Source of the DNA: Litorimonas sp963972195
GTDB taxonomy: Bacteria > Pseudomonadota > Alphaproteobacteria > Caulobacterales > Maricaulaceae
Length of the DNA: 64,000 bases
Assembly (NCBI GenBank): GCA_963972195.1
Contig: CAXATH010000013.1
Location: 1-64,000, forward strand
Direction of reading: 5' to 3'
Part shown: piece after piece, positions 18,379 through 28,458 of the stretch
How the letters are laid out: each line of letters starts with the position of its first letter
Numbering within the stretch: position 1 is the stretch's first letter
Made by a program: the position numbers and the translations under genes
Notes under the pieces: generated by a model
Seen by the model: only the letters and a program-made list of their open reading frames with translations
The model's database searches: none
What the model was told of the DNA's origin: nothing

Positions 18379-18963
18379 TTACTCTTTGAGCTCTATGTCC
18401 CAATAGAGGTAATCAAGCCAGCTGTCATGCAGATGATTTGGCGGAAACCTTCGGCCCTGTGCCTGTAATTGATGCATGGTTGGCTGAAACGGCTTAACGA
18501 GCGGGTGCATGCCGGCCACTTTCGGATGGCGCCCCCCCTTTTTCAGGTTGCAGCTGGAGCAGGCTGCGACGATATTCTTCCAAGTCGTTTTGCCGCCAAG
18601 CCGTCTTGGAATAACGTGATCAAAGGTAAGCTCGGTTTCGCTATGGCAGTAAACGCATTCAAATCCGTCCCGTAAAAATAAATTGAATCGCGTAAAAGCC
18701 GGCGCCCGGTTTTGCGGAACATAGTCTTTCAGAGCGACAACGCTCGGCATTTGCATTTCAAATGTCGCGGAGCGCACGCATTGCTCATAATGGTTGATGA
18801 CATTGACGCGGTCGAGAAAGACGGCCTTTATCGCGTCTTGCCAGGACCAAAGGGAAAGCGGAAAATAGGAAAGAGGCTGATAATCCGCATTCAGAATAAG
18901 GCAGGGATAATTTCCACGAGCAACAGGTTTGGCATCCGAAATATTTATTTCAGCAAGGCTCAT
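18379..18963 (-). CDS. HNH endonuclease domain protein
   Basis: A 194-residue protein of the common alphaproteobacterial HNH group. FECVYC starts the zinc-binding pair and CSSCNLKKG completes it. The HNH active-site region (LTFDHVIPRRLGG...W.NIVAAC) lies between about 105 and 150. An N-terminal segment (LILNADYQPLSYFPLSLWSWQDAI) is shared by the family. It probably cleaves or nicks DNA, but the biological role of this conserved chromosomal group is not settled. It precedes the membrane-protein gene by 19 bp and may be co-transcribed with it. Confidence 0.88.
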   Translation of the reverse strand: MSLAEINISDAKPVARGNYPCLILNADYQPLSYFPLSLWSWQDAIKAVFLDRVNVINHYEQCVRSATFEMQMPSVVALKDYVPQNRAPAFTRFNLFLRDGFECVYCHSETELTFDHVIPRRLGGKTTWKNIVAACSSCNLKKGGRHPKVAGMHPLVKPFQPTMHQLQAQGRRFPPNHLHDSWLDYLYWDIELKE

Positions 18964-19238
18964 CGGGCTTTCTCATCTCTGTGGGAGGATATTAAACAGC
19001 CGCGTCTTGGCCTCAGCGAGGAGGCATCATGATGATTCTGATAAAATAAATGACTGAAACCACTTACTCCAAAAAACTGTTTCGATACTTGGATAGATAA
19101 TCAGAAAGACAGAGATGTGACAAGCAGAAGAAATTTTTCTTACATAACATAAGTTTAGCCAACACTTATTGCCGATTTCAGAGGCGATGGCTGTAATTTT
19201 TGTTCGTCATCAAGCGTAATACCCCATTAGAAAGGCTC

Positions 19239-20543
19239 ATGCGATTCGCGGGATTAACAGTTTTCGCCATGATAGTGACCGTAATGCACAGCGGCGCGTC
19301 TTTGGCTTGGGCGCAAAATTCTTCTTCCGGGCTCTACGCTGATCTCAGCCAGCCATCTGAAAGCACCCTCTCTATCAAAACTCAAAGCGGGCGTAATTTT
19401 GCGGCGCTGAGAGTCGGAGACGGACTCGTTTTTGAAAGACTATCACAAGACTTAGGGGTCATTTCGGCTCTCGCAAAAGACGCCTCCGGGACGCTTTACG
19501 TCGCGGACCGTACCGCAGGCAGGCTCTGGCGACTTCGAGACCGCAATCAAGATGGCCGATATGAATTCAAACAGGCTTTACCTCAGCGTTTTGATCAGCC
19601 ATCCGGCTTGGCGATTAGCGGAAAAACAATTTATATCGCTGACCGAAATGCCGTCTGGGTGATGAATGGAATGAATCCCCCGCGAAAACTCGCTGGATTG
19701 GTCAACTCCGGCTCTAAAGGGGCGCATCACCCCCTGTCTCTCACCGAAAATGGAAAAACTCTTTATCTTGGCCTGAGCACGAAAGCGGGCGAAGCTAAAC
19801 TTCTACAGCTGGATGTGGAAACCGGAGAAGCCGTTCTGGCTCAAAATAAAGAAACCGATCAGGAGATCATAGCTTTAACCTCTTTTGGAGACGCATCCCC
19901 CTGGCTCGCGTTGGAGCATGGCATAGGCCCCTCTCTCAAGAATATAACACCTATCTCGTCCTCTCATTCGGTCAATTCTTTGGCGTTGCCGGCCTCTGCG
20001 GCGACTACTGACACCAGTGATTGGCCCGCGGCATTGGAGAATAAGGTCATAGTGTCCAGGCAATCGGGGAGCGGCTATGACGTCTTGGCGCTCCCGGCCG
20101 GATTTGGGCAAATTGACCTCCGAGCCAAAATAATATTTTCAGGGTTTATGTCTACTTCCGGGCGGTCCGTCTGGGGCAGGCCCGGACCACTTCTTTTTGA
20201 CACTGAAGGTTTGATCGTTGCCGATTCAAAAAATGGAGATATTTATCGATTAAAGGCGGCTCCTATGCCTGTCGCCTCAGAACAAAATGAAGACCCCGCC
20301 ACTCTCGCACCCCCGGATACTCAATCTCCAAAACCAATCGCCCAGGCCGGGCCGCCGGACATGCAGGTTTCGACAATTCGGGAGGGCAGTCAGATTGGGT
20401 CTGCCAGCGCCTTGAATCGCGGATCCAATCTGGATGTGGGCTCGACGATTATCCGTGACTATGAACCGCTCTCTCTTGATGAAAAGGACGGCGTGGAAGC
20501 TGAAGAAAGCAAAGCTGAACCCGAAGAGAAAGACGTCAGGTGA
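19239..20543 (+). CDS. Exported beta-propeller protein (NHL/SMP-30-like)
   Basis: About 434 residues with a signal peptide ending near ASLAWAQ. Repeated strands of the form LYVADRTAGRLWRLRD and IYIADRNAVWVMNG are typical blades of NHL or sugar-dehydrogenase-like beta-propellers. The C-terminal 80 residues are rich in Pro, Glu and Lys and probably unstructured. No catalytic residues can be assigned. The ATG at 19239 was preferred over a TTG 39 bases upstream because it gives a well-formed signal peptide with AAAGG close before it. It is convergent with ppx. Confidence 0.65.
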   Translation: MRFAGLTVFAMIVTVMHSGASLAWAQNSSSGLYADLSQPSESTLSIKTQSGRNFAALRVGDGLVFERLSQDLGVISALAKDASGTLYVADRTAGRLWRLRDRNQDGRYEFKQALPQRFDQPSGLAISGKTIYIADRNAVWVMNGMNPPRKLAGLVNSGSKGAHHPLSLTENGKTLYLGLSTKAGEAKLLQLDVETGEAVLAQNKETDQEIIALTSFGDASPWLALEHGIGPSLKNITPISSSHSVNSLALPASAATTDTSDWPAALENKVIVSRQSGSGYDVLALPAGFGQIDLRAKIIFSGFMSTSGRSVWGRPGPLLFDTEGLIVADSKNGDIYRLKAAPMPVASEQNEDPATLAPPDTQSPKPIAQAGPPDMQVSTIREGSQIGSASALNRGSNLDVGSTIIRDYEPLSLDEKDGVEAEESKAEPEEKDVR

Positions 20544-20556
20544 TAAGCTTTTCTTT

Positions 20557-22083
20557 TCAAATCACGGCGTAATCCATATTGAGCTTAGAGGCGAGTTTCT
20601 TGAGCCGGAATTCAACTTGCTCCGTCAAAAGAGCTTTTTCTTTTGGCTCCGCGGTGAGAGTCAGACCCTTTTCGCTTTTTGCCAGAGTAAAACAATCCAG
20701 AAGTTCAGACGATCCGCCCGTCGCCACGATCCCCAAGCGGATCGCCGATCCCACCATGCCGGCGACTTCCTGTTGCTCTGGCGATAGCAGCGCGTCAATT
20801 ATATCCGGCGCCGGTACATCTCGGCTTGCTGTGTAAGACCTGAACAGACATAGCGCGAGAAAGACGCGTTCAGCGTGATATAATCCGGCCACAGGCGCAT
20901 AAAGGACTGCCGCAAAAATAGCTTCCGCGCGGTAATCAGGGTGCAAGTCCTTGCCAATTCCGGCCATCAGGCAGGCGGACTCGAAAATTCTCTTATCATC
21001 TTCGGAGTTGAAGACATCGGGAAAGAGCGGTCTGACGGGTTCAATAAAACGGATTAATGGCCGACCGAAGTTCTCGGTTTGAAGCGAGCCTTTGGCAAAG
21101 GCGCGGCATCCGTCAAATAACGGGTCACGTTGCCTTTGTGAGGTTGGAATCGCATTTTGAACCAGGCCTTCACGTAGCCCGGCCTGAGAAATAACAATTT
21201 CTCTGGGTTTAATTTTATCAATCAGGATTTCGAGCAAAATCGCGCTGTATGGCAAGGTCTCGGCCCGGCGACTACGCATGCCCGGCCAGCTAAAGACCGC
21301 CTCACGGCCCTGACCATATGCCCAGCGCGCGTGTTTTATCGCTTCTTTTGGAGGCAAGGTATATGCCTGCAATGTCCGTAAAGGATAACCCGAACGAGCC
21401 TGATGAATAGACGCCAAGTTCCGCCAAGCTCCGCCAATCAAATAAAGAGACTGGCCCCTTCCTTTTTTAAGCAAACTTGAATGCTCTGCGAGATGCACCT
21501 CGATGGCGGTTTTGGCATTTCGAATAATATCCACCGTCATTTCGGTCAGGTTCCCGCCCATCAGGTCAAATGGGCCGAGCGGAAGCGACTGGCATTTGCC
21601 GACGACAGCCTCCTTCTCACCTTGTTTTATATTTACCAGCTCCAGACTCGCCCCGCCCAAATCCGCCGCCAAACCCGAGGCGCGCGGATGCATGGAGATC
21701 AATCCCATTGCGCTAAGACGCGCTTCTTCATCTCCGCTGATGGGCTCTATCTTCAAGCCGGTTTCAGATTTAATTTTTCGGAGAAAGTGAGCAGCGTCCT
21801 CGGCTTCGCGTAGCGCCGCTGTTGCCCCGAAAATCAGAGGCGGTAAATTTCGCGCTTTGGCGATACGGGTGAAACGGGAGAGCGCTTGCAGGGTAAGGTC
21901 TTTCCCTTCTTCTGAAAGCTTTCCTGTCGATTTCAATGCCCGTCCCAGGCCCGCCAGAATTTTTTCATTATATATCTCTGTGAAATGCGAGCCAAACACC
22001 TCATAAATCACCAAACGGACAGAGTTTGATCCAATATCGACAACCCCTATTTCGCGGCCAACAGCATTTTTTTTAAGCTTCAC
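20557..22083 (-). CDS. ppx: Exopolyphosphatase, Ppx/GppA family
   Basis: A 508-residue Ppx/GppA phosphatase that removes terminal phosphates from polyphosphate or converts pppGpp to ppGpp. The N-terminal phosphate-binding motif VVDIGSNSVRLVIYE and a second ATPase-like loop (AADLGGASLEL) are clear. The C-terminal region matches the helical HD-like domain of longer Ppx proteins. It overlaps the upstream ppk gene by 4 bp, indicating translational coupling, so one transcript makes the polyphosphate synthase and its likely degrader. Confidence 0.92.
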   Translation of the reverse strand: MKLKKNAVGREIGVVDIGSNSVRLVIYEVFGSHFTEIYNEKILAGLGRALKSTGKLSEEGKDLTLQALSRFTRIAKARNLPPLIFGATAALREAEDAAHFLRKIKSETGLKIEPISGDEEARLSAMGLISMHPRASGLAADLGGASLELVNIKQGEKEAVVGKCQSLPLGPFDLMGGNLTEMTVDIIRNAKTAIEVHLAEHSSLLKKGRGQSLYLIGGAWRNLASIHQARSGYPLRTLQAYTLPPKEAIKHARWAYGQGREAVFSWPGMRSRRAETLPYSAILLEILIDKIKPREIVISQAGLREGLVQNAIPTSQRQRDPLFDGCRAFAKGSLQTENFGRPLIRFIEPVRPLFPDVFNSEDDKRIFESACLMAGIGKDLHPDYRAEAIFAAVLYAPVAGLYHAERVFLALCLFRSYTASRDVPAPDIIDALLSPEQQEVAGMVGSAIRLGIVATGGSSELLDCFTLAKSEKGLTLTAEPKEKALLTEQVEFRLKKLASKLNMDYAVI

Positions 22084-24221
22084 TTCGTCGCTTTCAGCTT
22101 TTCAGCAAAAATAGTTTCCAGAGGCAGCGGCGCGTCATTGTCCAAGGCTTGTCCGCGTCCCGATAAGGACGGATTTTTCATAAAATAGGCATGGGCGGAA
22201 AATTGTCCGGTCTCACCTTCGCGGCTTAAACGGCGATATTTTCCCTTAGGGTCAAGTTCCCAGCTATTGGCGGTATCGATGAGATTGGCAACCATGATCT
22301 GATCCAGAACCTGCCCGTGCACGGTGGGGTCGTCAATGGGAATGAGCGTTTCCACACGGCGATCCAGATTACGCGGCATCCAGTCAGCACTCGACACGAA
22401 AACCTTTGCATCATCATGCGGCATAGCGGACCCATTGCCAAAACAGATGATACGGGAATGTTCCAGGAAACGCCCGACAATCGACTTCACCCGTATCGTT
22501 TCAGATAAGCCCGGAACGCCCGGGCGAAGGCAACATATGCCGCGGACGACCAGATCAATCTGCACGCCCGCTTTGGAGGCCTCGTAAAGTTTGTCGATCA
22601 TGTCGGCATCAACAAGCGAGTTCATTTTCGCCCAGATACAGGCGGGCTTGCCTTCTTTGGCGAGTGCTATTTCGTCATTAATATGACTGTAAAGCGCGTC
22701 CCGAAGACCGAGCGGGGCAATGACCAATTTGCTTAAATCACGCGGCTTGGAATAGCTGGTCACATAATTAAATAGTTTCCCGACATCCTCGCCCATATCT
22801 GCATTTGCCGTAAACAAGGCCAGATCCGTATATATCTTTGCGTTTTGCGCATGATAGTTGCCTGTTCCAAGATGGGCATAGGTCTGCAAGCGCGCGCCCT
22901 CTCTCCTTAATACCAAAGAGACTTTTGCGTGGGTTTTATACCCTACAAATCCGTAGACCACATGAGCGCCGGCGCGTTCGAGATCTCGCGCCCAACGCAA
23001 ATTGGTGGCCTCGTCGAAGCGGGCCTTTAACTCGACCAATGCCGTCACCGATTTTCCGTTTTCCGCCGCTTCAATCAGGGCCGAAACAATCGGGCTGTCG
23101 TCCGACGTTCTGTAAAGCGTCTGTTTTATCGCGACGACATTCGGATCCGCGGCGGCCTGTTTAAGAAACTGAATAACAACATCAAATTCTTCATAGGGGT
23201 GATGGACGACGATATCCTTTGCCGCAATTGCCGCGAAACAGTCGCCCTCAAACTCACGAATTCTTTCGGGAAAGCGCGCATTGAACGATGGAAAGAGAAG
23301 TTCGGGATTATGCTTGGTTATGATTTGGGAAACATCGCTCAGGCCGAGCATTTTATTCTCGTCCTGAATATCCTCCTCCCAGCATTCAAAACTGTCGATG
23401 AGAAACTCACGGAGTTCCGGGACAACGCCTTCGCCCAGCTCAAGACGGATGACCCGTCCACGTCTGCGCTTTTTCAATAGAAATTCAAAATGTCGGACGA
23501 GGTCTTCCGCGTCTTCATCCACAGCGATATCACTGTCACGGGTGATCCGGAAAAGACCCGTGTGACGAACGTCGAAATCCGGAAACAGATCTTGCGCAAA
23601 AGTTGTCAAAACGTCTTCAATCAGAACGTAACTCTGGCCCTTGCCGCTTTCATTAACGGGGAGAAACCGCGGTATATGGGTTGGGATGATGATTAAACCA
23701 TACATTGGATCGTCCCGGCCTTCGACAGCCATGGACAAAGCCATCCCGAAACCAAAATTGGGCAGGAATGGAAAAGGGTGAGCCGGGTCAACGGCGAGAG
23801 GCGACAAAATAGGAAGTATGGAGTCGATGAAGTGCGACTTCACGGCTTCAAAAGCATCTTTTTTCAGATTGCTCATTTTACGGATATGTATATTTTCTGT
23901 TGCCAGTTCCCGCACGAGTTTTGACCAGCATGTGCCTTGGCGTTTAACAATTTTTCCGGCCCGCCTGCCAATTTTGGCAATTTGGGCATCCGGGGTTAGA
24001 CCATCGGCGGATTTCGTATGCATTCCAGCGAGAACCTGTGTCCGAAGTCCGGCGACCCTCACCATGTAAAATTCATCAAGGTTTGAGGCTGAGATAGACA
24101 GAAAACGAACTCTCTCCAACAGAGGAACTTCCGGATTCTGGGCTTCTTCCAAAACGCGGCTGTTAAAGAAGAGCCAGGATAGCTCTCGATTGAAAAAACG
24201 TCTGGAGTCTAGAGGAGTCAT
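22080..24221 (-). CDS. ppk: Polyphosphate kinase 1
   Basis: A 713-residue PPK1, which reversibly transfers ATP gamma-phosphate to polyphosphate. The N-terminal domain opens FFNRELSWLFFNSRVLEEA. The HLGTGNYH motif in the first PLD-like catalytic domain carries the phosphohistidine, and a second PLD-like domain follows. The length is normal for the family. The ppk-ppx order with a 4-bp overlap is the common alphaproteobacterial operon. Upstream (24222-24305) there is an AT-rich gap before ptsN. Confidence 0.96.
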   Translation of the reverse strand: MTPLDSRRFFNRELSWLFFNSRVLEEAQNPEVPLLERVRFLSISASNLDEFYMVRVAGLRTQVLAGMHTKSADGLTPDAQIAKIGRRAGKIVKRQGTCWSKLVRELATENIHIRKMSNLKKDAFEAVKSHFIDSILPILSPLAVDPAHPFPFLPNFGFGMALSMAVEGRDDPMYGLIIIPTHIPRFLPVNESGKGQSYVLIEDVLTTFAQDLFPDFDVRHTGLFRITRDSDIAVDEDAEDLVRHFEFLLKKRRRGRVIRLELGEGVVPELREFLIDSFECWEEDIQDENKMLGLSDVSQIITKHNPELLFPSFNARFPERIREFEGDCFAAIAAKDIVVHHPYEEFDVVIQFLKQAAADPNVVAIKQTLYRTSDDSPIVSALIEAAENGKSVTALVELKARFDEATNLRWARDLERAGAHVVYGFVGYKTHAKVSLVLRREGARLQTYAHLGTGNYHAQNAKIYTDLALFTANADMGEDVGKLFNYVTSYSKPRDLSKLVIAPLGLRDALYSHINDEIALAKEGKPACIWAKMNSLVDADMIDKLYEASKAGVQIDLVVRGICCLRPGVPGLSETIRVKSIVGRFLEHSRIICFGNGSAMPHDDAKVFVSSADWMPRNLDRRVETLIPIDDPTVHGQVLDQIMVANLIDTANSWELDPKGKYRRLSREGETGQFSAHAYFMKNPSLSGRGQALDNDAPLPLETIFAEKLKATK

Positions 24222-24305
24222 GCCGTCTTTTAGTCAGACGAAGACGTAAAATATAGCCCTAAGCCACATTTGCCATGTGACAGTTTTATAAATGAAAAAT
24301 GGCTT

Positions 24306-24797
24306 CTAGGCAGCTTTCGCGTCCTGACTTTCGGCCAAAATCATGTAGAGCGCTTCGGCATTTGGCGCCGCACGAAGACGCTGACGCATTTCTTGGCGAC
24401 GCAGAAGCCGGGAAACTTTCGCCAGTGCCCTCAAATGGGAGCCGCCGGCATTTTCAGGCGCAAGCAGGAAGGCCACCAGGTCAACATCGCGGTCATCCAC
24501 GGAATCGAATTTCAGAGGTGTTGCCAATTTCACAAACACGGCTGTGACATGATCAATTCCGTCCAGACGCGCATGCGGCAGGGCGACGCCGTTTCCAACT
24601 CCCGTGGAGCCAAGTCGTTCACGTTCCACGGCGGCCGCGACGATATCGCGGCAAGCGATACCTTTAGAATCGAGTTTTTGGCTCTTGATGAGGAGCGAAG
24701 AAATTTCTTGAAAAAGCTGTTTCTGGCTTCCGGCGTTCAAATCAAACAGAACGCCTTCCGCGCTAAAGAGCGGCGGGGTTGGCATGACTTTACTCAT
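24306..24797 (-). CDS. ptsN: PTS IIA-like nitrogen-regulatory protein PtsN
   Basis: A 163-residue EIIA(Ntr) protein of the nitrogen-related phosphotransferase system, a regulatory relay that affects potassium and nitrogen responses and ppGpp metabolism. The phosphoacceptor His75 lies in GVALPHAR. The length and the N-terminal segment (EISSLLIKSQKLDSKGI) fit the family. It lies directly downstream of hpf, as is usual, though rpoN, often upstream of hpf, is not present here. Confidence 0.93.
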   Translation of the reverse strand: MSKVMPTPPLFSAEGVLFDLNAGSQKQLFQEISSLLIKSQKLDSKGIACRDIVAAAVERERLGSTGVGNGVALPHARLDGIDHVTAVFVKLATPLKFDSVDDRDVDLVAFLLAPENAGGSHLRALAKVSRLLRRQEMRQRLRAAPNAEALYMILAESQDAKAA

Positions 24798-24908
24798 ATT
24801 GGCTCACCGGGAAAAATCAAGCCGGTGACATTAATGCGCGGTCTCGCGCTCAGTTGCGCGCTCCCTTAGAGGAGCGGCGCCCGAAGGTCAATCAAGGGCT
24901 TCAGCCCA

Positions 24909-24930
24909 AAGACAAAGGCGCTATGCGCCT
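24909..24930 (-). terminator. Possible weak terminator after hpf
   Basis: On the minus strand GGCGC-ATA-GCGCC overlaps the hpf stop codon and is followed by TTTGTCTTT. The stem is only five pairs and the U-run is interrupted, so termination would be partial. Read-through into ptsN would still occur. Confidence 0.35.
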
Positions 24931-25508
24931 GCGCCATCCGGATCAACCCAACCAATATTTCCGTCCTGGCGTTTGAAAACCACATTCAATCCGCCGTGCC
25001 GCGCATTGTGAAAGACCACAACGCCGCTATCTGCCAAACCAAGCTCTAACGCCGCCATAGAGGGCGTAAGCGTACGAATTTTGCCTTGCTTTTCAGCGAT
25101 GACCATCGGTTCTTCTTGCTCGGGATATTCCGTCTCTTCATCGTCATCATCTTGCCCGCCCGTCGGGTCCTGCAGAATAAAGAGATTCATATTCTTGGCG
25201 GCTTTTTGCGCTTGGGAGTGATCTTTCAAGCGGCGCTTATATCGGCGTAGACGCTTTTCAATATGCGTGAGCGCCTCATCTGTTGCGCCATAGGCGTCTT
25301 GGGCGGCGCCCTGACCCTCCATGGTGGCACCGCTGGGTAAATGAACGGAACAGACTGTCTTGAACCCAGTGCCTTCACGGCTGACTGAAACGTGCGCCTC
25401 GCCCTCGCGGTGAATATACTTATCCATCATTTCATCTAGTCGGCCTGATATGCGCTCTCTAAGCGCTGGGGAAACATCTATGCCTTTGGAAACGATTTGG
25501 ACTTGCAT
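24921..25508 (-). CDS. hpf: Ribosome hibernation promoting factor, long form
   Basis: 195 residues: an N-terminal HPF/YfiA domain (about 1-100, MQVQIVSKGIDVSPALRERI) that sits in the ribosome decoding region. A charged acidic linker (about 120-140) follows, then a C-terminal dimerisation domain (IRTLTPSMAALELGLADSG). The long form makes 100S ribosome dimers in stationary phase. It lies upstream of ptsN in the conserved hpf-ptsN order and is divergent from a membrane-protein gene at 25648. Confidence 0.94.
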   Translation of the reverse strand: MQVQIVSKGIDVSPALRERISGRLDEMMDKYIHREGEAHVSVSREGTGFKTVCSVHLPSGATMEGQGAAQDAYGATDEALTHIEKRLRRYKRRLKDHSQAQKAAKNMNLFILQDPTGGQDDDDEETEYPEQEEPMVIAEKQGKIRTLTPSMAALELGLADSGVVVFHNARHGGLNVVFKRQDGNIGWVDPDGAGA

Positions 25509-25647
25509 AATTTACCTCTCTTATTTGTTATATAGATATACGGGCTAGCATAAAAAAGGTGCCGTGACTGCCCCTAACTTTTTTTTCACGCTTAAATTTT
25601 GTAAAGTTGGTTTGCGACTTATTTGAAAATCCGTGCGTATATGTGTT

Positions 25648-26487
25648 ATGATTAATTCTTTCTCCCCGCAAAATTCAGAAACAAAAGCTCAGTTAGAGAA
25701 AACAAAACCCTCCGACTATCTTCGGCAAGTCTTCGTATTGATCACCGCCCCACTGATGTGGATTTTATCAAGCTTATCCTTTTTCGATCCAGATGCCAGA
25801 AGCCCAGCAGGCTTTTCCGATATCAATGAAAACCTTTTGGTTCCATTGGGAGCCGCTTTTTCAATTTGGTTTCCGATATTTGTCGGCTGCATCGCTTATG
25901 GTATTTTGCAAGCCTTTGGCACTAATCGGACACGAGGCATTTTCAGAACGTCCGGATGGTGGGCAGGCTCTGGGTTTGCGTTGATCTGTGTGTGGTCACT
26001 GATTTCCGCATATTCGCCCGTCTCTTGGGCGCAATTGGGAACAGCTATAGTTTTTGTTCCGGCAATGCTCTGTTTGGTCAAGGCCATGCTCATTCTTAAT
26101 ATGAATCGTCAGGCTCTCGATAAGATTGAAACACTATGTGTCTGGCTACCCGTAAGCCTCATTGCCGGGTGGACATCTCTGGCGGTATTTCTGAACTGGG
26201 CCCCGATTGTCACGGAACTCATGGGAAATCAGATTCCGTTATTGGTCTCGAATGTTTTTGTACTCGTTATCGCTCTGCTATGGGCCGGAGCCATAACGCG
26301 CAAAAGCGGCGCAAACCGGGCTTATGCCTTCCCAATCATTTGGGGCCTGAGCTTTCTGTTTATCAAACAGGTTTTTGTGACTCAGAACTCGATAGCGATC
26401 GGCGGTCTGGCTTTGCTGGGTGCGCTTTTAATAATCGGATTGGCCGCCTTCAGACCCGAAAGTGACCCAACAGATTACAGGGTTTAA
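25648..26487 (+). CDS. Multi-pass membrane protein, possibly TspO/MBR-related
   Basis: About 279 residues with roughly eight hydrophobic helices and many Trp residues (IWFPIFVGCIAYGIL, SGWWAGSGFALICVWSL). The Trp-rich spacing recalls tryptophan-rich sensory (TspO/MBR) proteins, which bind porphyrins and other ligands, but the length is greater and the match is not certain. The ATG at 25648 was chosen over a GTG 15 bases upstream; neither has a strong RBS. It is divergent from hpf, and its promoter probably lies in the AT-rich 25509-25632 gap. Confidence 0.5.
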   Translation: MINSFSPQNSETKAQLEKTKPSDYLRQVFVLITAPLMWILSSLSFFDPDARSPAGFSDINENLLVPLGAAFSIWFPIFVGCIAYGILQAFGTNRTRGIFRTSGWWAGSGFALICVWSLISAYSPVSWAQLGTAIVFVPAMLCLVKAMLILNMNRQALDKIETLCVWLPVSLIAGWTSLAVFLNWAPIVTELMGNQIPLLVSNVFVLVIALLWAGAITRKSGANRAYAFPIIWGLSFLFIKQVFVTQNSIAIGGLALLGALLIIGLAAFRPESDPTDYRV

Positions 26488-26571
26488 TCAATGCGCGAAA
26501 CTCGGATCGACGGGCATGGCCGCTGAATTTAAAATACTTCCGAAAGCAAGACCTAACGGCCTCTAACATAT

Positions 26572-28293
26572 TCACTCAGGCCTCACCCCCCCGCCAAAGC
26601 GTTCCGTCCACTCCGCCACACTCTCCTCTTCAATTTTTGAGAATAATAGCTCAGGCGCAGCAACCGTGTGACCAATAGGCAAGGCGTCGAGGAGGTCTTT
26701 CACCTCGCCGAACTTCCAGCTGCGCCGATCCTCCGGCACGCCAATCGCGTCTAGAATTTTACCCGCTGCGTCCGGGATCACGGGCTGGGCAATAATGCCG
26801 AATAGCGCCACAAGGTTAAGGCCGTGGCGCACGCCGATAGCCGCCTGATCTACATCTGTCTTGTAATGCGTCCAAGGCGCAGCCTGCGTCAGATATTCAT
26901 TCCCCGCCGCCCAGATAGCGCGGGTTTCGGCCATAGCTTTGCGGAAGTCTCGGGTCTCATAAAACTTTATCAGTTTTGGCAGGCGGTCAGAGAGTTCATT
27001 TTCGAGCCAAGCTTCCGCCTCGCCCGGCTCCCCGCCGCCCGGTACCACGCCGTCAAATTTACCAACGCAATATTTTGTAATCCGGTTGACGAAATTCCCG
27101 AGCACATTGGCTAAATCAGAATTGACCGAAGATTGGAAATCCTCCCACGTAAAGGCCGCGTCAGAGCCTTCCGGCGCGTTCGCCATAAGGTACCAGCGCC
27201 AGTAATCGGAAGGCGCAATTTCTATCGCCTGATCCATAAACACGCCTCGGCCCTGAGAGGTCGAAAATTTGCCGCCATACCAAGTGACCCAGTTAAAGGC
27301 TTTGAGTTGGTCAACGAGCTTCCACGGCTCGTCGCTGCCCATAATCGTCGTAGGGAAGGAAAGCGTATGAAAAGCGACATTGTCCTTGCCCATGAACTGG
27401 ACATATTGCACGTCATCCGCGCCCTTATCCGTGCGCCACCAGCTTTCCCAGTCGCCGTCATTTTCTGTCGCCCAGTCCTGCGTTGCGCCGATATAGGCAA
27501 TGGGCGCGTCAAACCAGACGTAAAAGACCTTGCCTTCAAACCCATCGCGGACATTTCCGTCGGCGTCGGTGACAGGAATGCCCCAGTCGAGATCGCGTGT
27601 AATTGAGCGGTCGCGCAGGCCTTCATCCAGCCATTTCAGCGCGATGGAGCTCGCCAAGGGCGGCCAACCCGTGGAGTCGTTCACCCATTCCCGCAAACGG
27701 TCGCTCATTTTCGACTGTAAAAGATAGAGGTGGTTGGTGTCGCGCACTTCGACGTCGTGACTGCCTGAAACGGCCGAATAGGGATCAATCAAATCGACCG
27801 GATCGAGTAATTTTCCGCAACTATCACATTGATCGCCCCGGGCTTTCTCGAATCCGCAATTTGGACAGGTTCCCTCAACATAACGGTCCGGCAGATATCG
27901 ACCGTCCGCATTTGAATAAACCTGCTTGGAGACGCGCTCTTCTATAAGACCGTTCTTTTCTAGAACTTGCGCGAAATGCTGGGTCAGCTTGGCCGTAGAC
28001 GGGGCCGAAGACCGCCCAAAATAATCATAAGAGAGGCCAAACTGCGCGCCGGCTTGTTTCTGCGCCTCATGCATTTTATCGCAATACTCTGCGACGGCCA
28101 TATCTGCCGCTTGGGCCGCCAGCTCTGCCGGCGTGCCGTGTTCATCGGTGGCGCAGATATAAAGCACCTCATGTCCCATAAGGCGCATGGCGCGGGCATA
28201 AATATCAGCGGGCAACATAGACCCGGCCAAATTGCCGAGATGTTTAACGCCATTAATATAAGGCAGAGCAGAGGTAATGAGGATACGAGACAT
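26572..28293 (-). CDS. metG: Methionine-tRNA ligase
   Basis: A 573-residue class I aminoacyl-tRNA synthetase. The HIGH-type signature is GVKHLGNL near residue 20, and the KMSKS-type loop appears as KFSTS. A four-Cys zinc site is seen as CPNCGFEKARGDQC..C. The C-terminal helical anticodon-binding domain is present. There is no C-terminal Arc1p-like dimerisation extension, so it is the shorter form. It charges initiator and elongator tRNA-Met in the cytoplasm. Confidence 0.96.
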   Translation of the reverse strand: MSRILITSALPYINGVKHLGNLAGSMLPADIYARAMRLMGHEVLYICATDEHGTPAELAAQAADMAVAEYCDKMHEAQKQAGAQFGLSYDYFGRSSAPSTAKLTQHFAQVLEKNGLIEERVSKQVYSNADGRYLPDRYVEGTCPNCGFEKARGDQCDSCGKLLDPVDLIDPYSAVSGSHDVEVRDTNHLYLLQSKMSDRLREWVNDSTGWPPLASSIALKWLDEGLRDRSITRDLDWGIPVTDADGNVRDGFEGKVFYVWFDAPIAYIGATQDWATENDGDWESWWRTDKGADDVQYVQFMGKDNVAFHTLSFPTTIMGSDEPWKLVDQLKAFNWVTWYGGKFSTSQGRGVFMDQAIEIAPSDYWRWYLMANAPEGSDAAFTWEDFQSSVNSDLANVLGNFVNRITKYCVGKFDGVVPGGGEPGEAEAWLENELSDRLPKLIKFYETRDFRKAMAETRAIWAAGNEYLTQAAPWTHYKTDVDQAAIGVRHGLNLVALFGIIAQPVIPDAAGKILDAIGVPEDRRSWKFGEVKDLLDALPIGHTVAAPELLFSKIEEESVAEWTERFGGGVRPE

Positions 28294-28458
28294 AATCTTG
28301 GCCTTCTAGCGCGGCGCCCAATTGACGCAAGCCCAAATGGGTCTTTCTCCTGTCGTTTTAAGGGCTTTCATCGGATTGCCCGACCAATTGCCCAAGATGC
28401 GACAATTTGGTACACTCCTCTCGGGTTAATCATGGCCCGATAGAAGGGGGAGGCATTT

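Noticed and set aside
24270..24869. 199-residue plus-strand frame opposite ptsN
   Set aside because: Fully antisense to ptsN, whose active-site motif is clear.
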